NCBI GenBank assembly: GCA_051647245.1
Contig: JBOFDS010000008.1
Coordinates: 1-64,000 of the forward strand
Length of the DNA: 64,000 nucleotides
Source: Brevinema_A sp051647245
GTDB taxonomy: Bacteria; Spirochaetota; Brevinematia; Brevinematales; Brevinemataceae
Direction of reading: 5' to 3'
Below the pieces are notes generated by a model, which worked only from the letters and a program-made list of their open reading frames with translations, was not told the origin of the DNA and made no database searches. The first letter of the stretch is position 1. Each line of letters opens with the position of its first letter. Position numbers and translations under genes: made by a program. Shown here one piece after another: positions 8,203-17,401 of the stretch.

Positions 8203-8825
8203 TTTTTCATATTTTTCCATAGGGTGATCGCATAATCAACACCTGTTGCTCCCGTCAATAATGCCGTAAACACAACTAAATATTTTGGGAGGTAGTACAT
8301 CGTTGGATGACTCCACACCTCAAGATAGTTCGTTGAGCCAAGTCCTGTTTGTTGGTAAAGATAGAAAGAAAGAGTCAAAAAGACGAGGATTCCTCCGCCA
8401 ACAACCATTTGTACAGCAGTCTTTGTCTTTGCGAAGAAAGAAGTTTTGAAAGCAATATCGTGTTTGATCGCGAAATTACGCATCTCAGTAACAGCAAGAT
8501 CCCTGAAGAGAATCACAATAAATGTCCAAACAGGGATCTCCATGAAAGGAACAAACAAAAAGACAAGGAATAATGCCCAGATAAGAAACTTATCAATAAG
8601 AGGATCCATATAGGCACCCCAATCACTCATTTGATTGAGTTTTCTAGCAAAATATCCATCTAAAAAGTCAGTAATTGCTGCAAATACAAACGCAAACATC
8701 ACAAGTAATAATTTTGTTTCGGTGTGCTCGCCAAAAATCGGCAATAAAGGAAAACTCGCTAAAGGTACACAAAAAAGTCTCAAAATTGTTAAGGAATTAG
8801 GGATATTTAAAATAAATTTTGGCAT
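8184..8825 (-). CDS. pgsA: CDP-diacylglycerol-glycerol-3-phosphate 3-phosphatidyltransferase
   Basis: Integral membrane enzyme that makes phosphatidylglycerophosphate, first committed step to phosphatidylglycerol. The CDP-alcohol phosphotransferase signature D-G-x2-A-R-x8-G-x3-D-x3-D is intact in DFLDGYFARKLNQMSDWGAY followed by MDPLIDK. The N-terminal IPNSLTILRLFCVPLASF is typical of PgsA, and several membrane helices are evident. I place the start at the ATG of MPKFILN (213 aa), one base after the rimO stop; an upstream extension inside rimO is possible but unlikely. rodZ-like, rimO and pgsA are consecutive, which recalls the rodZ-pgsA linkage in other bacteria. Confidence 0.93.
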   Translation of the reverse strand: MPKFILNIPNSLTILRLFCVPLASFPLLPIFGEHTETKLLLVMFAFVFAAITDFLDGYFARKLNQMSDWGAYMDPLIDKFLIWALFLVFLFVPFMEIPVWTFIVILFRDLAVTEMRNFAIKHDIAFKTSFFAKTKTAVQMVVGGGILVFLTLSFYLYQQTGLGSTNYLEVWSHPTMYYLPKYLVVFTALLTGATGVDYAITLWKNMKNKKTSH

Positions 8826-8826
8826 C

Positions 8827-10167
8827 TTAGACCTCTTGAATAAAATTACCGAAAAGATCGTGGTCATCAGACCCTGTAATCTCAACTTCAGCCATCTCGA
8901 TTAATTCGGTTGGGTAGTCGGCAGGAACTTTCACACTGACGATACCATCAATCTCAGGAGCATCATACTGAGAGCGCATAATCATAATACGTTCTCCATT
9001 GTCTTCTTCAGAAACACCTTCTCCAATACAGATCAATTTTTGACCCACTAAGCGAGAAAGACGCTTACGGGAGATTTCTTGTTGGATATCTGCCCACTGA
9101 GCCACACGTTCTTCAGCTGTTTCAAGAGAAACTTGCTGGTCAAAGAAATAAGATCCCGTACCCTCTTCACGAGAATAGGTAAAGAATCCAACACGATCCG
9201 CTTGAACTTCTTTGAGGAAACGTGCCACTTGATCCGCATCTTCCTTTGTTTCACCAGGAAATCCAGCGATAAAGGATGTTCTAATAGCAAGATCTGGGTT
9301 CACTTTTCTCATATCGTGGAATAATTTCGCATAAGTATCGTAGTCGCCAGGACGACGCATATCTTTAAGCACATTACCAGAAATATGCTGCAAAGGCACA
9401 TCTACATAGTTACAAAAAACTTTGGATTCATGGTACATTTGAGCAAGCTCAACCATGAGAGGATCTGGGAACAAATATTGAACACGAATCCAATCAAATC
9501 CAAGAGGCTCTAATTGTTGTAATAATGGGATCAAACGACGTGTTTTGTCAATATCAACACCATAATTTACAGGGTCTTGAGTGATCACAATTAATTCACG
9601 AATACCCTCGTCAAGAAGACGCTTTGCTTCATCAACAATATCAGCCTCACTACGGCTACGTTGAGTCCCACGCATGAGAGGAATCGCACAGAAAGTACAG
9701 CTACGGTTACACCCCTCTCCAATCTTGATCCAAGCGTGCTTGTATCCTGAAAACATGAGGGAACGTTTGCTTTGCTCTGTATCTTTGAAGTCTCCTTCAT
9801 CGAGCATAGGTTTTGTTTCTTTTTTCTTAAAAATTTCTCTAATTTTCGCAGGATCTTTCACCCCAATAAAGGCATCAATCTCTGGAATTTCAGCTTTCAA
9901 TTCTTCATGGTAACGAGCCACCATACAGCCACTCACTGCTAAGATCAAATCAGGATTGTCTTTTTTAAGAGCAGCGTGAGAAAGGATAGCGTCAATCGAT
10001 TCTTGCTTTGCAGAATCAATAAATCCACAAGTATTCACAATAATCGCATCTGCTTCTGCAGGATCATATACAGGGTAATGCGAGTCATCATCAAAAAGAT
10101 GGGCACACATTTTTTCAGCATCAACCAAAGCTTTAGGACAACCAAGGGCATCAAAAAAAATCTTCAT
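8827..10167 (-). CDS. rimO: Ribosomal protein S12 methylthiotransferase
   Basis: Radical-SAM Fe-S enzyme that methylthiolates the conserved Asp of ribosomal protein S12. The N-terminal UPF0004 domain starts DALGCPKALVDAEKM (Cys10) with further conserved Cys in NTCGFIDSAKQES and SGCMVARYHEEL, binding one cluster. The radical-SAM motif CNRSCTFCAIP (CxxxCxxC) is near residue 153-163, and a TRAM-like tail ends the protein. LGCPKALVDAE and the 446-aa length favour RimO over MiaB. The start has a GGAAA site. It is coupled to pgsA by a 1-bp gap. Transcription may come from read-through of the upstream terminator or a promoter I could not identify. Confidence 0.95.
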   Translation of the reverse strand: MKIFFDALGCPKALVDAEKMCAHLFDDDSHYPVYDPAEADAIIVNTCGFIDSAKQESIDAILSHAALKKDNPDLILAVSGCMVARYHEELKAEIPEIDAFIGVKDPAKIREIFKKKETKPMLDEGDFKDTEQSKRSLMFSGYKHAWIKIGEGCNRSCTFCAIPLMRGTQRSRSEADIVDEAKRLLDEGIRELIVITQDPVNYGVDIDKTRRLIPLLQQLEPLGFDWIRVQYLFPDPLMVELAQMYHESKVFCNYVDVPLQHISGNVLKDMRRPGDYDTYAKLFHDMRKVNPDLAIRTSFIAGFPGETKEDADQVARFLKEVQADRVGFFTYSREEGTGSYFFDQQVSLETAEERVAQWADIQQEISRKRLSRLVGQKLICIGEGVSEEDNGERIMIMRSQYDAPEIDGIVSVKVPADYPTELIEMAEVEITGSDDHDLFGNFIQEV

Positions 10168-10201
10168 CGTTAATATTTCCTTATTTTATTATCTTTTATT
10201 C

Positions 10202-10242
10202 AAAAAAAAATACTCATATTTATTTCTAAATATGAGTATTAG
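10202..10242 (-). terminator. Intrinsic terminator after the rodZ-like gene
   Basis: AATACTCATATTTA and its complement pair around a short loop; on the minus strand the stem is followed by nine T residues. Confidence 0.85.
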
Positions 10243-10273
10243 TGTAATATATTTTAAGAACTTAGTCAAGAGC

Positions 10274-11395
10274 TTATTTAAGCAAGGCTCTATATAATTG
10301 AGTCCCACCAGCAGTCTTCTTACGATAGAAAACAGAATAAGAACTCTCACCCGCTGTACCACCTCTAACGGCAGCATTTGGGAATTCTTGGAAGGAAATA
10401 TTAGCAGCACCGGAATTGCCTAACAATAAGAGAAGAGACTCGTTAAATTTGATAGAAACACTTTGTCCAGCGCGAAGCATTTGAGAAACTTCTTGTTGAC
10501 TATCACTTTTGTATTCAACCCATGTGTTACCAGTTGCTGTTACTCTCATGGTTACTGTTGGGAAAGAATCTACTGACCCAATTGCAACTTCTGTACGGAT
10601 AGATTTTGTGTAATTAGCAATATTAAAGACACCTGAAGTATCTCTTTGGAGGGTTGCTTCTTTGATAGAAAGAACAAATCTAATACGATCTGCATTAATA
10701 TCAATAATCTCTAGAGTTAAATTATTATTCCCGTCTCCATAAAGATCAGCATTTAACACATCACCCCTTTTCTGAGTAAATGTATTTTGACCAAGTTGTA
10801 ATTTGATCTGCTTATTCATAGAAGCGGTACCAAGAAATTTAATAGAGTTTTGAACACTACCATCTTTCGTTAATCCAACAGTATCATGGACACCTACAGA
10901 AAATTCATTGTTTTGACCAAGAGAATTTAAGTCAATAGAAAGTTCCTCTGTACCTTCATTAATCATGATGATATTTTCAGAATTTTCAATATCTAAATTC
11001 TTATCCTTCCCAGAAGACATAAATGCCCCCAAGAAAGCCAAAATAAGGATCGCTGGGAGTGTAACCATTAAGATGATTGTTTGTTTTTTCACTTTTGACT
11101 CACTAGTGTAGAGAGAAAAAACTTCTTCCAATGGTGCTTCTTGTTCTTTTGCTAAAGATCTCTGATACATGGAAAGAACTAACTCCCTATCCATTTCTAA
11201 CACTTCAACATATGCTGCTAAAAAGCCAACAACATAAATTTCGGCAGGGAAGAACCCGTACTCGTCATTTTCTAACGCTTCAATATACTTACGGGCAATA
11301 TTTGTTTCAATTGCTGCCTCGTCAAGAGATAAGCCTTTTGCTTCTCGTTGCTCACGAAGGTAAGTACCTAAAGAGAGCTTGTTTTGATTTACCAT
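10274..11395 (-). CDS. rodZ: RodZ-like helix-turn-helix membrane protein
   Basis: Probable MreB-associated cell-shape protein. Residues about 10-75 form an Xre-type HTH (LGTYLREQREAKGLSLDEAA, then NIARKYIEALENDEY), the cytoplasmic MreB-binding module of RodZ. After a linker comes one transmembrane helix (about 107-127, IILMVTLPAILILAFLGAFMS), then a periplasmic part of about 240 residues ending in a DUF4115-like beta segment (VRVTATGNTWVEYKSDS). The start is ATG at 11395 with TGAGGAAG just upstream; a TTG four codons earlier overlaps that site. It has its own promoter and terminator and precedes rimO-pgsA. mreBCD is 10 kb away. The C-terminal half is long and poorly recognised. Confidence 0.8.
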   Translation of the reverse strand: MVNQNKLSLGTYLREQREAKGLSLDEAAIETNIARKYIEALENDEYGFFPAEIYVVGFLAAYVEVLEMDRELVLSMYQRSLAKEQEAPLEEVFSLYTSESKVKKQTIILMVTLPAILILAFLGAFMSSGKDKNLDIENSENIIMINEGTEELSIDLNSLGQNNEFSVGVHDTVGLTKDGSVQNSIKFLGTASMNKQIKLQLGQNTFTQKRGDVLNADLYGDGNNNLTLEIIDINADRIRFVLSIKEATLQRDTSGVFNIANYTKSIRTEVAIGSVDSFPTVTMRVTATGNTWVEYKSDSQQEVSQMLRAGQSVSIKFNESLLLLLGNSGAANISFQEFPNAAVRGGTAGESSYSVFYRKKTAGGTQLYRALLK

Positions 11396-11432
11396 ATGCT
11401 TCCTCAACTAAAATTATGTAACATACCTTAGA

Positions 11433-11461
11433 ATTATACACTACTTTTTATTTTTTTTCAA
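11433..11461 (-). promoter_or_regulatory. Promoter of the rodZ-like gene
   Basis: Minus strand TTGAAA, 17-bp spacer, perfect TATAAT, 38 nt before the chosen ATG. Confidence 0.78.
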
Positions 11462-11520
11462 ATTTTATTTACATTTCTACAAATATTTTCACAAAAAAAA
11501 TAAAATTATATGATTTAGTC

Positions 11521-11549
11521 TTGAAAATTATTTTTTTTCGTATTAAAAT
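11521..11549 (+). promoter_or_regulatory. Promoter of the lipoprotein gene at 11618
   Basis: TTGAAA, 17-bp spacer, TAAAAT, about 69 nt before the start codon. Confidence 0.65.
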
Positions 11550-11617
11550 AGCTTTAGTATAAACATATTCCCTAATGTGTTCCGAAAATAAAAAATCGAA
11601 CTTTTTTGAGAGGATTT

Positions 11618-12088
11618 ATGAAAAAAACGTTTTTATCCCTTACCTTACTAACCTTGGTTGTCGCTTGTCAAAAAAAATCAAAGGAGTTTCCTATTGATTT
11701 TAACGATCCTTCTTTAATGGAGATGTCTGAACTCCCAACAACGAGCATAGATGATAAGAGTATCCAAGAAATTTTGAGTCATGTTGATTTTAAATTAGGT
11801 GATCAAATCAAACTAGATAGTCCAAGAAGATTTATTGAGATTAGCATCCTCTTCACTCTTTACCAATATTCTAACTACACTCAAGCAAGTAAAGCTAACG
11901 TTTCTGAAGAAGAATTTGATAATATTCTAAACAAAACTCGCGGTGAATTTTATCAAAAACTCGGCGTTTCTGAGAATGAATACATTGATTATAGCATCAA
12001 CAACGGTGAAAAAATTCAAGAATTTCTTTCCCAAAACCCTGATATCGCAAATGCTTATGAATTAAGTTTTAATCAAGTTGTTGATTAA
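11618..12088 (+). CDS. Small lipoprotein of unknown function
   Basis: Not recognised. The ATG at 11618 (MKKTFLSLTLLTLVVACQKK) gives a classic lipoprotein signal peptide with lipobox LVVAC, and a GAGAGG site lies eight bases upstream; an upstream TTG is less likely. The mature part (about 138 aa) is hydrophilic and mostly helical by eye, with acidic stretches and no repeats. It has its own promoter and is followed after 93 bp by the ExbD gene, which also has its own promoter, so a link to the TonB system is only positional. Confidence 0.82.
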   Translation: MKKTFLSLTLLTLVVACQKKSKEFPIDFNDPSLMEMSELPTTSIDDKSIQEILSHVDFKLGDQIKLDSPRRFIEISILFTLYQYSNYTQASKANVSEEEFDNILNKTRGEFYQKLGVSENEYIDYSINNGEKIQEFLSQNPDIANAYELSFNQVVD

Positions 12089-12117
12089 ACACTCTGTATA
12101 ATACTCTGTTCATTTTC

Positions 12118-12146
12118 TTGAAAAAAAGCAAATTGTTTTGTATAAT
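12118..12146 (+). promoter_or_regulatory. Promoter of exbD-tonB-addB-like unit
   Basis: TTGAAA, 17-bp spacer, perfect TATAAT, 35 nt before the exbD ATG. The three genes behind it are spaced 4-10 bp apart. Confidence 0.78.
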
Positions 12147-12181
12147 AAAGGTAACATTTTGAGCATTTCAAGGAGTTTCTA

Positions 12182-12589
12182 ATGTTTTCCAAGTACAAAC
12201 AACGTAACCGTATTTCTGCAGATATCAATATGACACCTATGATTGATATTGTCTTTCAATTGCTCACATTTTTCATGATCACATCCACATTCATTCAAAC
12301 CTCCTCTCTCAACGTAGATCTTCCTCAAGCTCAGACTTCAGATGCTGTGGCTCAGCAACAATATATTATTAATGTTGATAGAAGCAATCAGATCAGCTGG
12401 AATGAAGTGCCTATCGCTAAAGAAGATCTTCCTCAAGCCCTCCAAGAATTCCATTCACAAAACCCAAATACAGGTATCGTGATCCAAGGAGATGAGACCA
12501 TTTCTTATGGGTTACTCGTCGAAATTATGGATCAGGCACGTATTGCGGGTATTGATAAACTAAGCCTCGCTACCATTCTTAAACAGTAG
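12182..12589 (+). CDS. exbD: ExbD/TolR-family biopolymer transport protein
   Basis: Inner-membrane stator component that, with an ExbB/TolQ partner, uses the proton gradient to energise TonB/TolA. At 135 aa it has the family layout: short cytoplasmic N-terminus, NMTPMIDIVFQLLTFFMITS helix (about 16-35) with the proton-relevant Asp in MID, then a periplasmic domain ending in the ...LVEIMDQARIAGIDKLSLAT signature. AAGGAG precedes the start. It is directly upstream of a TonB-like gene, but no ExbB gene lies beside it, which is unusual, so ExbB must be elsewhere. Confidence 0.9.
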   Translation: MFSKYKQRNRISADINMTPMIDIVFQLLTFFMITSTFIQTSSLNVDLPQAQTSDAVAQQQYIINVDRSNQISWNEVPIAKEDLPQALQEFHSQNPNTGIVIQGDETISYGLLVEIMDQARIAGIDKLSLATILKQ

Positions 12590-12597
12590 GAGTACTT

Positions 12598-13452
12598 ATG
12601 TACGTTTCCCGTAAACACGAAGAAAAGTCTCCGCTTACCTCTTACCTTATGTTGTCGATTGGTTTACATGCGTTTATATTGATTTTATTTCTTTGGGTTG
12701 TTCCAGATATTGAAATATACCAACGTAAAATCACTGTTACGATGAATTTAGGATCCGCTGTGCCTACAGCTCCGACTTTACCAGTTCCTAATGAAGTTCC
12801 TGTACCACCTAAAACAACACCGCAACCACCACAACCTAAAGAAAAAGCTAAACCTCCTGCGCCAAAACCCATAGAATCAAAGCCTGTCGAAAATAAAATT
12901 ACACCAAAACCTACTCCTGCTCCAGCACCTACTCCTGTTCCAGTGCCTGTAAAACAAACAGAGCCGGCACCTGTGCCTAAGCCTATAACACCAGAGCCTC
13001 AAAAGCCTGAAGAAAAAAAGACCGAAACTCTTCCTGAAGCTAAGCCTGTTCAGGAACAAATAAAAACTACCCCAACACCCCCTAAAGAAGAAGAAGTTTT
13101 GGCTAATGAATTAGAGAATCTACTTGCTCAAAAGCAAGATACTAAGACAGTTCATTCAGACTTTTTAGACGATGCATCTTGGACAGGGTCGCCTCGAAAA
13201 ACAATTATCTTTCCAAAGATTACAGAAAAAATACCAGCTGAATACAAGGCTCGTGGCTATGGATATTCTGTAACAGCATCGATTACTTTCAGTCCTCAAG
13301 GATGGGTTTCATCAGTTGAATTGTTGAAATCTTCCGGTGACCCTGTTATCGACAATGTTTTTCGTAATGAATTAAGAAAAATCCGTATCGAAGAAAGTGA
13401 TAAAAACGCTTATGATACGGTCGTGAAAACATTTACTATTTCGGTTAAATAA
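12598..13452 (+). CDS. tonB: TonB-family energy transducer
   Basis: The 284-aa protein has a cytoplasmic N-terminus, one transmembrane helix (about 20-38, MLSIGLHAFILILFLWVV), a long Pro/Lys/Glu-rich periplasmic spacer (about 55-165, repeated PKP, PTPAPAP and PVPV units) and a C-terminal TonB domain (about 195-284). That domain shows EYKARGYGYSVTASITFSPQGWV and VELLKSSGDPVIDNVFRNELRKIRI, the TonB_C pattern. It would couple ExbBD energy to outer-membrane receptors. It sits 8 bp after exbD with an AGGAG site. No TonB-dependent receptor gene is present in the window. TolA-like function is a lesser alternative. Confidence 0.87.
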   Translation: MYVSRKHEEKSPLTSYLMLSIGLHAFILILFLWVVPDIEIYQRKITVTMNLGSAVPTAPTLPVPNEVPVPPKTTPQPPQPKEKAKPPAPKPIESKPVENKITPKPTPAPAPTPVPVPVKQTEPAPVPKPITPEPQKPEEKKTETLPEAKPVQEQIKTTPTPPKEEEVLANELENLLAQKQDTKTVHSDFLDDASWTGSPRKTIIFPKITEKIPAEYKARGYGYSVTASITFSPQGWVSSVELLKSSGDPVIDNVFRNELRKIRIEESDKNAYDTVVKTFTISVK

Positions 13453-13462
13453 GGGCGTGGCT

Positions 13463-16400
13463 ATGCAGTTTCTCTTAGGACATTTTGGTTCAGGTAAAAC
13501 CTCAACTATTGTAGAACAAATAAGCAATCTCATTACCCAAAATCAATCGTTTTGGGTAATCGTACCTTCTCGTCAACACAAAGATGCTCTCATCAAGTCT
13601 CTACTCCAAAAAAAAGCCTCCATCATCGGGAATCCTATCATTACTTTGAGAGAGTTTCAAGAAAAACTCATTGAAGAACTTTTTCCAAACCCTATAGATC
13701 GTCCTCAAACACTCACCAATTTTGATCAATTTTTAATTATTTCTCACATCATCCGCAAAAATGAAAAAGATTTCAAAGCATTTAAAAATATTACCTCTCG
13801 TCCCAAAATCATTCAGATGATTTACCGTATCATTTATGCCCTTCGTGATCGTAATATTGATAATCTCGAATCTACAGAAGAGCTTAAAGATCGTGTCCAT
13901 GATTTACGTTTGATTCTTGATGAATTTGATCAGATCCTTAACAAAAAAAATCTCTCTGATACCAAATACTCTGTAAATCTAATCGCTCAAAAGATGGATT
14001 TGTTGTCTAAAAGCTTCTTCCCTGACTATCTTTTTGTTGACGGATTTATTGATTACACCCCCAATCAATTCAAACTCATCTCTTCTAGTTTGCTCAAAGC
14101 TCAAGAATTTGATAAAAATCTCCTAGTTTCTTTTCTTAACATCGCTCATGAAACCTGTCACAATACACTTGCTCAATTTCAAAGCTTATTTCCAAAAGCA
14201 GAAGAAATCCTCGCAAAAACTCCTCACGTAGGTCAAAATCTTGTTGATCAATTTTTAATCAAAGATAGCTCTTCAACCAGCAAGATAGCAATTCATGAAA
14301 TTCAAGCATTTGGAAAACATCGTGAAGTCGAAGAAATCACGAACCAGATCAAAAAACTAACATCAAATAAAGAATATTCACTGAACGATATTCTTATTAT
14401 TGCAAAAAATCAAGATATTTATGCGCCTCTTTTTCAGATAGTCTTCCGCAAGGCTGGGATTCCTTATCAAACAAGTAAGGATATGCTTTTAAGTGACAAT
14501 CCACTCATTCAGTTCATAAAAAAACTGCTTTCCTTAGCGAAGGATCAAATTTCTCATGAAAGTTTAGATTTTCTTGCTCACTCAAATTATATTTCTCCGA
14601 AAATCCGATCGATCTTCATGCAAGCTCCTGAATTAATTCCCCTTGCGATCGTTGGTGGTAAGGAAGCCTGGAATGACGGATTTGCTCGTTTAACCGAGAT
14701 GGATATAAACATCGATGAAAAGACACTCCAATTAAAAAATACCATCTTCGCTCTTTGTGAGCATCTCTATGCCTTGAAATCTCATACCGATTATTCTGTC
14801 AATGAGTACATTGAATATATCAGCAATTTGCTAAATTTTCTCGGAGTAGAAGAGGCTTTTGTCAAGCCTGATCATTCCTCAGAACAAACGCTTATTGAAG
14901 ATTCCTTGGCACGTGATTATGCCGCTCTTGCAAAACTAAAAGAAGTGTTTGCGAACATTTCCAACTCCTTAAATCAAATCCAACAAGAAAAACTCAGTAT
15001 GGATAGCTTCTTATTTTACTTCCAAATGATCATCTCTGAGACACGTTACCGAAGCAGTATTCCTTATCAAAATCGTGTTCGTATTGTTTCTCCAGAAGAT
15101 GCTCGTGGACTCTTTGTAAAAGCTACTTTTATTGTTGGGATGAATGAAGGTGAGTTCCCTGCACCGAAAAAATTTGATCTTTTTGATAATCAAGATCGTG
15201 TTGCTTTGAACCTTATTTCTCATACCATTTTTGGAAAGGCTCTTTGGAGCACAGAGCAAGAATATTTTTCTGAAGAAAAATTATCCTTTGCCGTATCATT
15301 ATCACGTGCCTCTGAAGAAGTCTATTTCTCTCGAACCCCTTCCAACGAGCGTGGTATTTATTCTCAAAGCTCTTATTTTTTACAACGAATCCTTGCAAAA
15401 CAGGAAAAATTTGAGCGTATTCCTTACCATAAAGAAAACAAACTCGACCCAAGTTGGGATAATCCTAAAATTTTTGACATCGCCTACGAGCCTTCTCATT
15501 ATTTTGAAGATTCTCTTATCCCTTACGCTCACAAGTCTCAGTCCACAGATTTGCGAGAAGCCGTAGAATATCTCAAAACAATCGAACGAGTCAACGAAGC
15601 TTATAAAGAAGAAACCCCCGTTCAAGACGAGGGACTAGCGTATTTTGGGCAGTTATCTGCAGAAAATAAATTCACAAAAGACTTCAATCAATCTACAATC
15701 TCCTTTTCTCCAACAGCTTTGGAGAGTCTAGGACGTTGTCGTTATCGAGGTTTGTGGGAGCGTCTTTGTCGCCTAAAACCCTATGAGTTGCCTTCCTACC
15801 AGCCCGAAAACCTTGACTACGGAAATCTCTATCACTATGTGCTCGAACATTATATCGCTCAAACAAAGGATCTCCCAGCCGAGGATTGTATTGATATCCA
15901 AAAAATGAAGAGTATCCTTGATGAATTTATCAATCAATCTCCTTACAAACAAGTATTTCTGATCGACTACGAATATATTGTAACGATTTTAACAAAATAT
16001 CTTGAAATCAGAGAGAAAGATTTTCGTGAATCACAGACTCCGCTTTTCTTCGAGGCGGTCTCTGGTGAAGGTGAATTGGAAAATGACCTCCTTCAGATCA
16101 ATGAAAATCTCACTTTGAAGATTCGTTCCAAAGTCGATCGTGTCGATCAAAATCGTTTTGAAGAAAGCTATCAAATTATCGATTATAAAAAACGTGGAAG
16201 ATCCTATCCAGATTACCAAAAGACACCTTTTAATTTGTTCCAAGGTTTTCTTTATGCATCATTACTTCAGATCAACGATAAAAATCCCGTAAACGGTATT
16301 TCTTACGTATTACTGGAAACAAATGATACTTTTCAAGAATTTCCAAACAAAAACTTAAACAGCATCACTGAATTTTCTAATTTCAAAAAAACTGAATTAG

Positions 16401-16600
16401 CACGTTTGATTACATTGCTCTCCTATGGAAGCTTCTCACCTTTCACAACTGCAGAAGATATTGGTGATGAATTGATCGAATTATTTAATACCCACGTGAA
16501 TACTAAGACCAAGACTCCAACAGAATACAAAAATAAGTGTAGTTTTTGTGATTTTGAAAGAATTTGTCTCCGAAAACAGAAGCTTGTTTCAAAAGAATAA
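13463..16600 (+). CDS. AddB/RexB-like PD-(D/E)XK nuclease with inactivated-helicase fold
   Basis: Large protein (1045 aa) resembling AddB, the nuclease partner in AddAB double-strand-break resection. The N-terminal Walker A is GHFGSGKTS. The mid region has IVGMNEGEFPAPKKFDLFDNQ, the AddB/UvrD-like motif. The C-terminal nuclease has VDRVD and YQIIDYKKRG (Asp...DxK). Four cysteines that would bind an Fe-S cluster are present: one in LGRCRYRG and three in CSFCDFERIC. No AddA gene is adjacent. I place the start at ATG 13463, seven bases after AAGGG; GTG at 13457 is too close to that site. It is the last gene of the exbD-tonB unit, 10 bp after tonB, and ends at a shared terminator. Confidence 0.82.
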   Translation: MQFLLGHFGSGKTSTIVEQISNLITQNQSFWVIVPSRQHKDALIKSLLQKKASIIGNPIITLREFQEKLIEELFPNPIDRPQTLTNFDQFLIISHIIRKNEKDFKAFKNITSRPKIIQMIYRIIYALRDRNIDNLESTEELKDRVHDLRLILDEFDQILNKKNLSDTKYSVNLIAQKMDLLSKSFFPDYLFVDGFIDYTPNQFKLISSSLLKAQEFDKNLLVSFLNIAHETCHNTLAQFQSLFPKAEEILAKTPHVGQNLVDQFLIKDSSSTSKIAIHEIQAFGKHREVEEITNQIKKLTSNKEYSLNDILIIAKNQDIYAPLFQIVFRKAGIPYQTSKDMLLSDNPLIQFIKKLLSLAKDQISHESLDFLAHSNYISPKIRSIFMQAPELIPLAIVGGKEAWNDGFARLTEMDINIDEKTLQLKNTIFALCEHLYALKSHTDYSVNEYIEYISNLLNFLGVEEAFVKPDHSSEQTLIEDSLARDYAALAKLKEVFANISNSLNQIQQEKLSMDSFLFYFQMIISETRYRSSIPYQNRVRIVSPEDARGLFVKATFIVGMNEGEFPAPKKFDLFDNQDRVALNLISHTIFGKALWSTEQEYFSEEKLSFAVSLSRASEEVYFSRTPSNERGIYSQSSYFLQRILAKQEKFERIPYHKENKLDPSWDNPKIFDIAYEPSHYFEDSLIPYAHKSQSTDLREAVEYLKTIERVNEAYKEETPVQDEGLAYFGQLSAENKFTKDFNQSTISFSPTALESLGRCRYRGLWERLCRLKPYELPSYQPENLDYGNLYHYVLEHYIAQTKDLPAEDCIDIQKMKSILDEFINQSPYKQVFLIDYEYIVTILTKYLEIREKDFRESQTPLFFEAVSGEGELENDLLQINENLTLKIRSKVDRVDQNRFEESYQIIDYKKRGRSYPDYQKTPFNLFQGFLYASLLQINDKNPVNGISYVLLETNDTFQEFPNKNLNSITEFSNFKKTELARLITLLSYGSFSPFTTAEDIGDELIELFNTHVNTKTKTPTEYKNKCSFCDFERICLRKQKLVSKE

Positions 16601-16603
16601 ATC

Positions 16604-16630
16604 AAAAAATCCCCTATAAAGGGGATTTTT
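16604..16630. terminator. Bidirectional terminator between the AddB-like gene and sir2
   Basis: AAATCCCC and GGGGATTT around TATAAA, flanked by A-run and T-run. Confidence 0.88.
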
Positions 16631-16633
16631 ATT

Positions 16634-17386
16634 TTAGTTAGGAATATTTACAACGAATCCCATTCTTTCAGCGACAAGATTAACGTCTTCGTTGATGATG
16701 AGATCTGCTTCCCTATCAAGAGAAGTCTCCGTTTCGTTGATAATAACAATTTTAGTTTCATCTTTACAATAACCAGGAAGCCCAGCAACGGGATAGACAC
16801 TGAGCGATGTACCAATAATCAAGACAAGATCAGCTTTTTGGATCTCAGTGAGAGCTTTTTCAAGATCTTGAACGTGTTCACCAAAGAAAATGACGTTTGG
16901 TTTCATGAAAGCACCACACTCAGGACAAACAACCCCTTTTTCAACATCTTCCATCTTCACTTCAGAAGTGGGACAATTATGATGAATGGACTCGGTACAT
17001 ACAAAATTACGCATATGGCCATGCACCTCGATAACATTGGTGTTCCCGGCTAGGGTGTGCAATCCATCGATATTTTGTGTGATGATACAAGAAAGCTTAC
17101 GCATATCTTCAAGTTTTTTGAGCATATAATGCCCTTTGGTTGGCTTCGCTGCTTGGATTTGAGGATAGAGTGTTTTGTAGAAGCGTCCAAAAATAGTTGG
17201 ATCTTGCTTAAACACATTCAGATCAAAAACACGTTCACCATCGATAGACGGATCAGCGTAAATGCCTTTTGGGCTACGAAAATCAGGTATACCAGCAGCT
17301 GTGGACATCCCAGCACCAGTCAATGCAACAATATTTTCAGATTTGAGGATATAATCCATCAATTGATCGTATTTTTGTCTAGACAT
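16634..17386 (-). CDS. cobB: NAD-dependent deacylase, sirtuin family
   Basis: Cytosolic sirtuin removing acyl groups from lysines at the expense of NAD. Motifs: ALTGAGMSTAAGIPDFRSPKG (NAD site, about 20-40, given in part), TQNIDGLH, VIEVHGHMRNFVC with the catalytic His, zinc cysteines CTESIHHNC and CPECG, and FFGEHV. The first Cys pair is spaced wider than the usual CxxC, but four Cys are present. 250 aa is normal. It is the last gene of leuS-tyrS-sir2, 15 bp after tyrS, with AAAGGGGAC upstream. A sirtuin in an aminoacyl-tRNA synthetase operon suggests a house-keeping rather than a defence role. Confidence 0.93.
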   Translation of the reverse strand: MSRQKYDQLMDYILKSENIVALTGAGMSTAAGIPDFRSPKGIYADPSIDGERVFDLNVFKQDPTIFGRFYKTLYPQIQAAKPTKGHYMLKKLEDMRKLSCIITQNIDGLHTLAGNTNVIEVHGHMRNFVCTESIHHNCPTSEVKMEDVEKGVVCPECGAFMKPNVIFFGEHVQDLEKALTEIQKADLVLIIGTSLSVYPVAGLPGYCKDETKIVIINETETSLDREADLIINEDVNLVAERMGFVVNIPN

Positions 17387-17401
17387 CTTCTGTCCCCTTT
17401 G

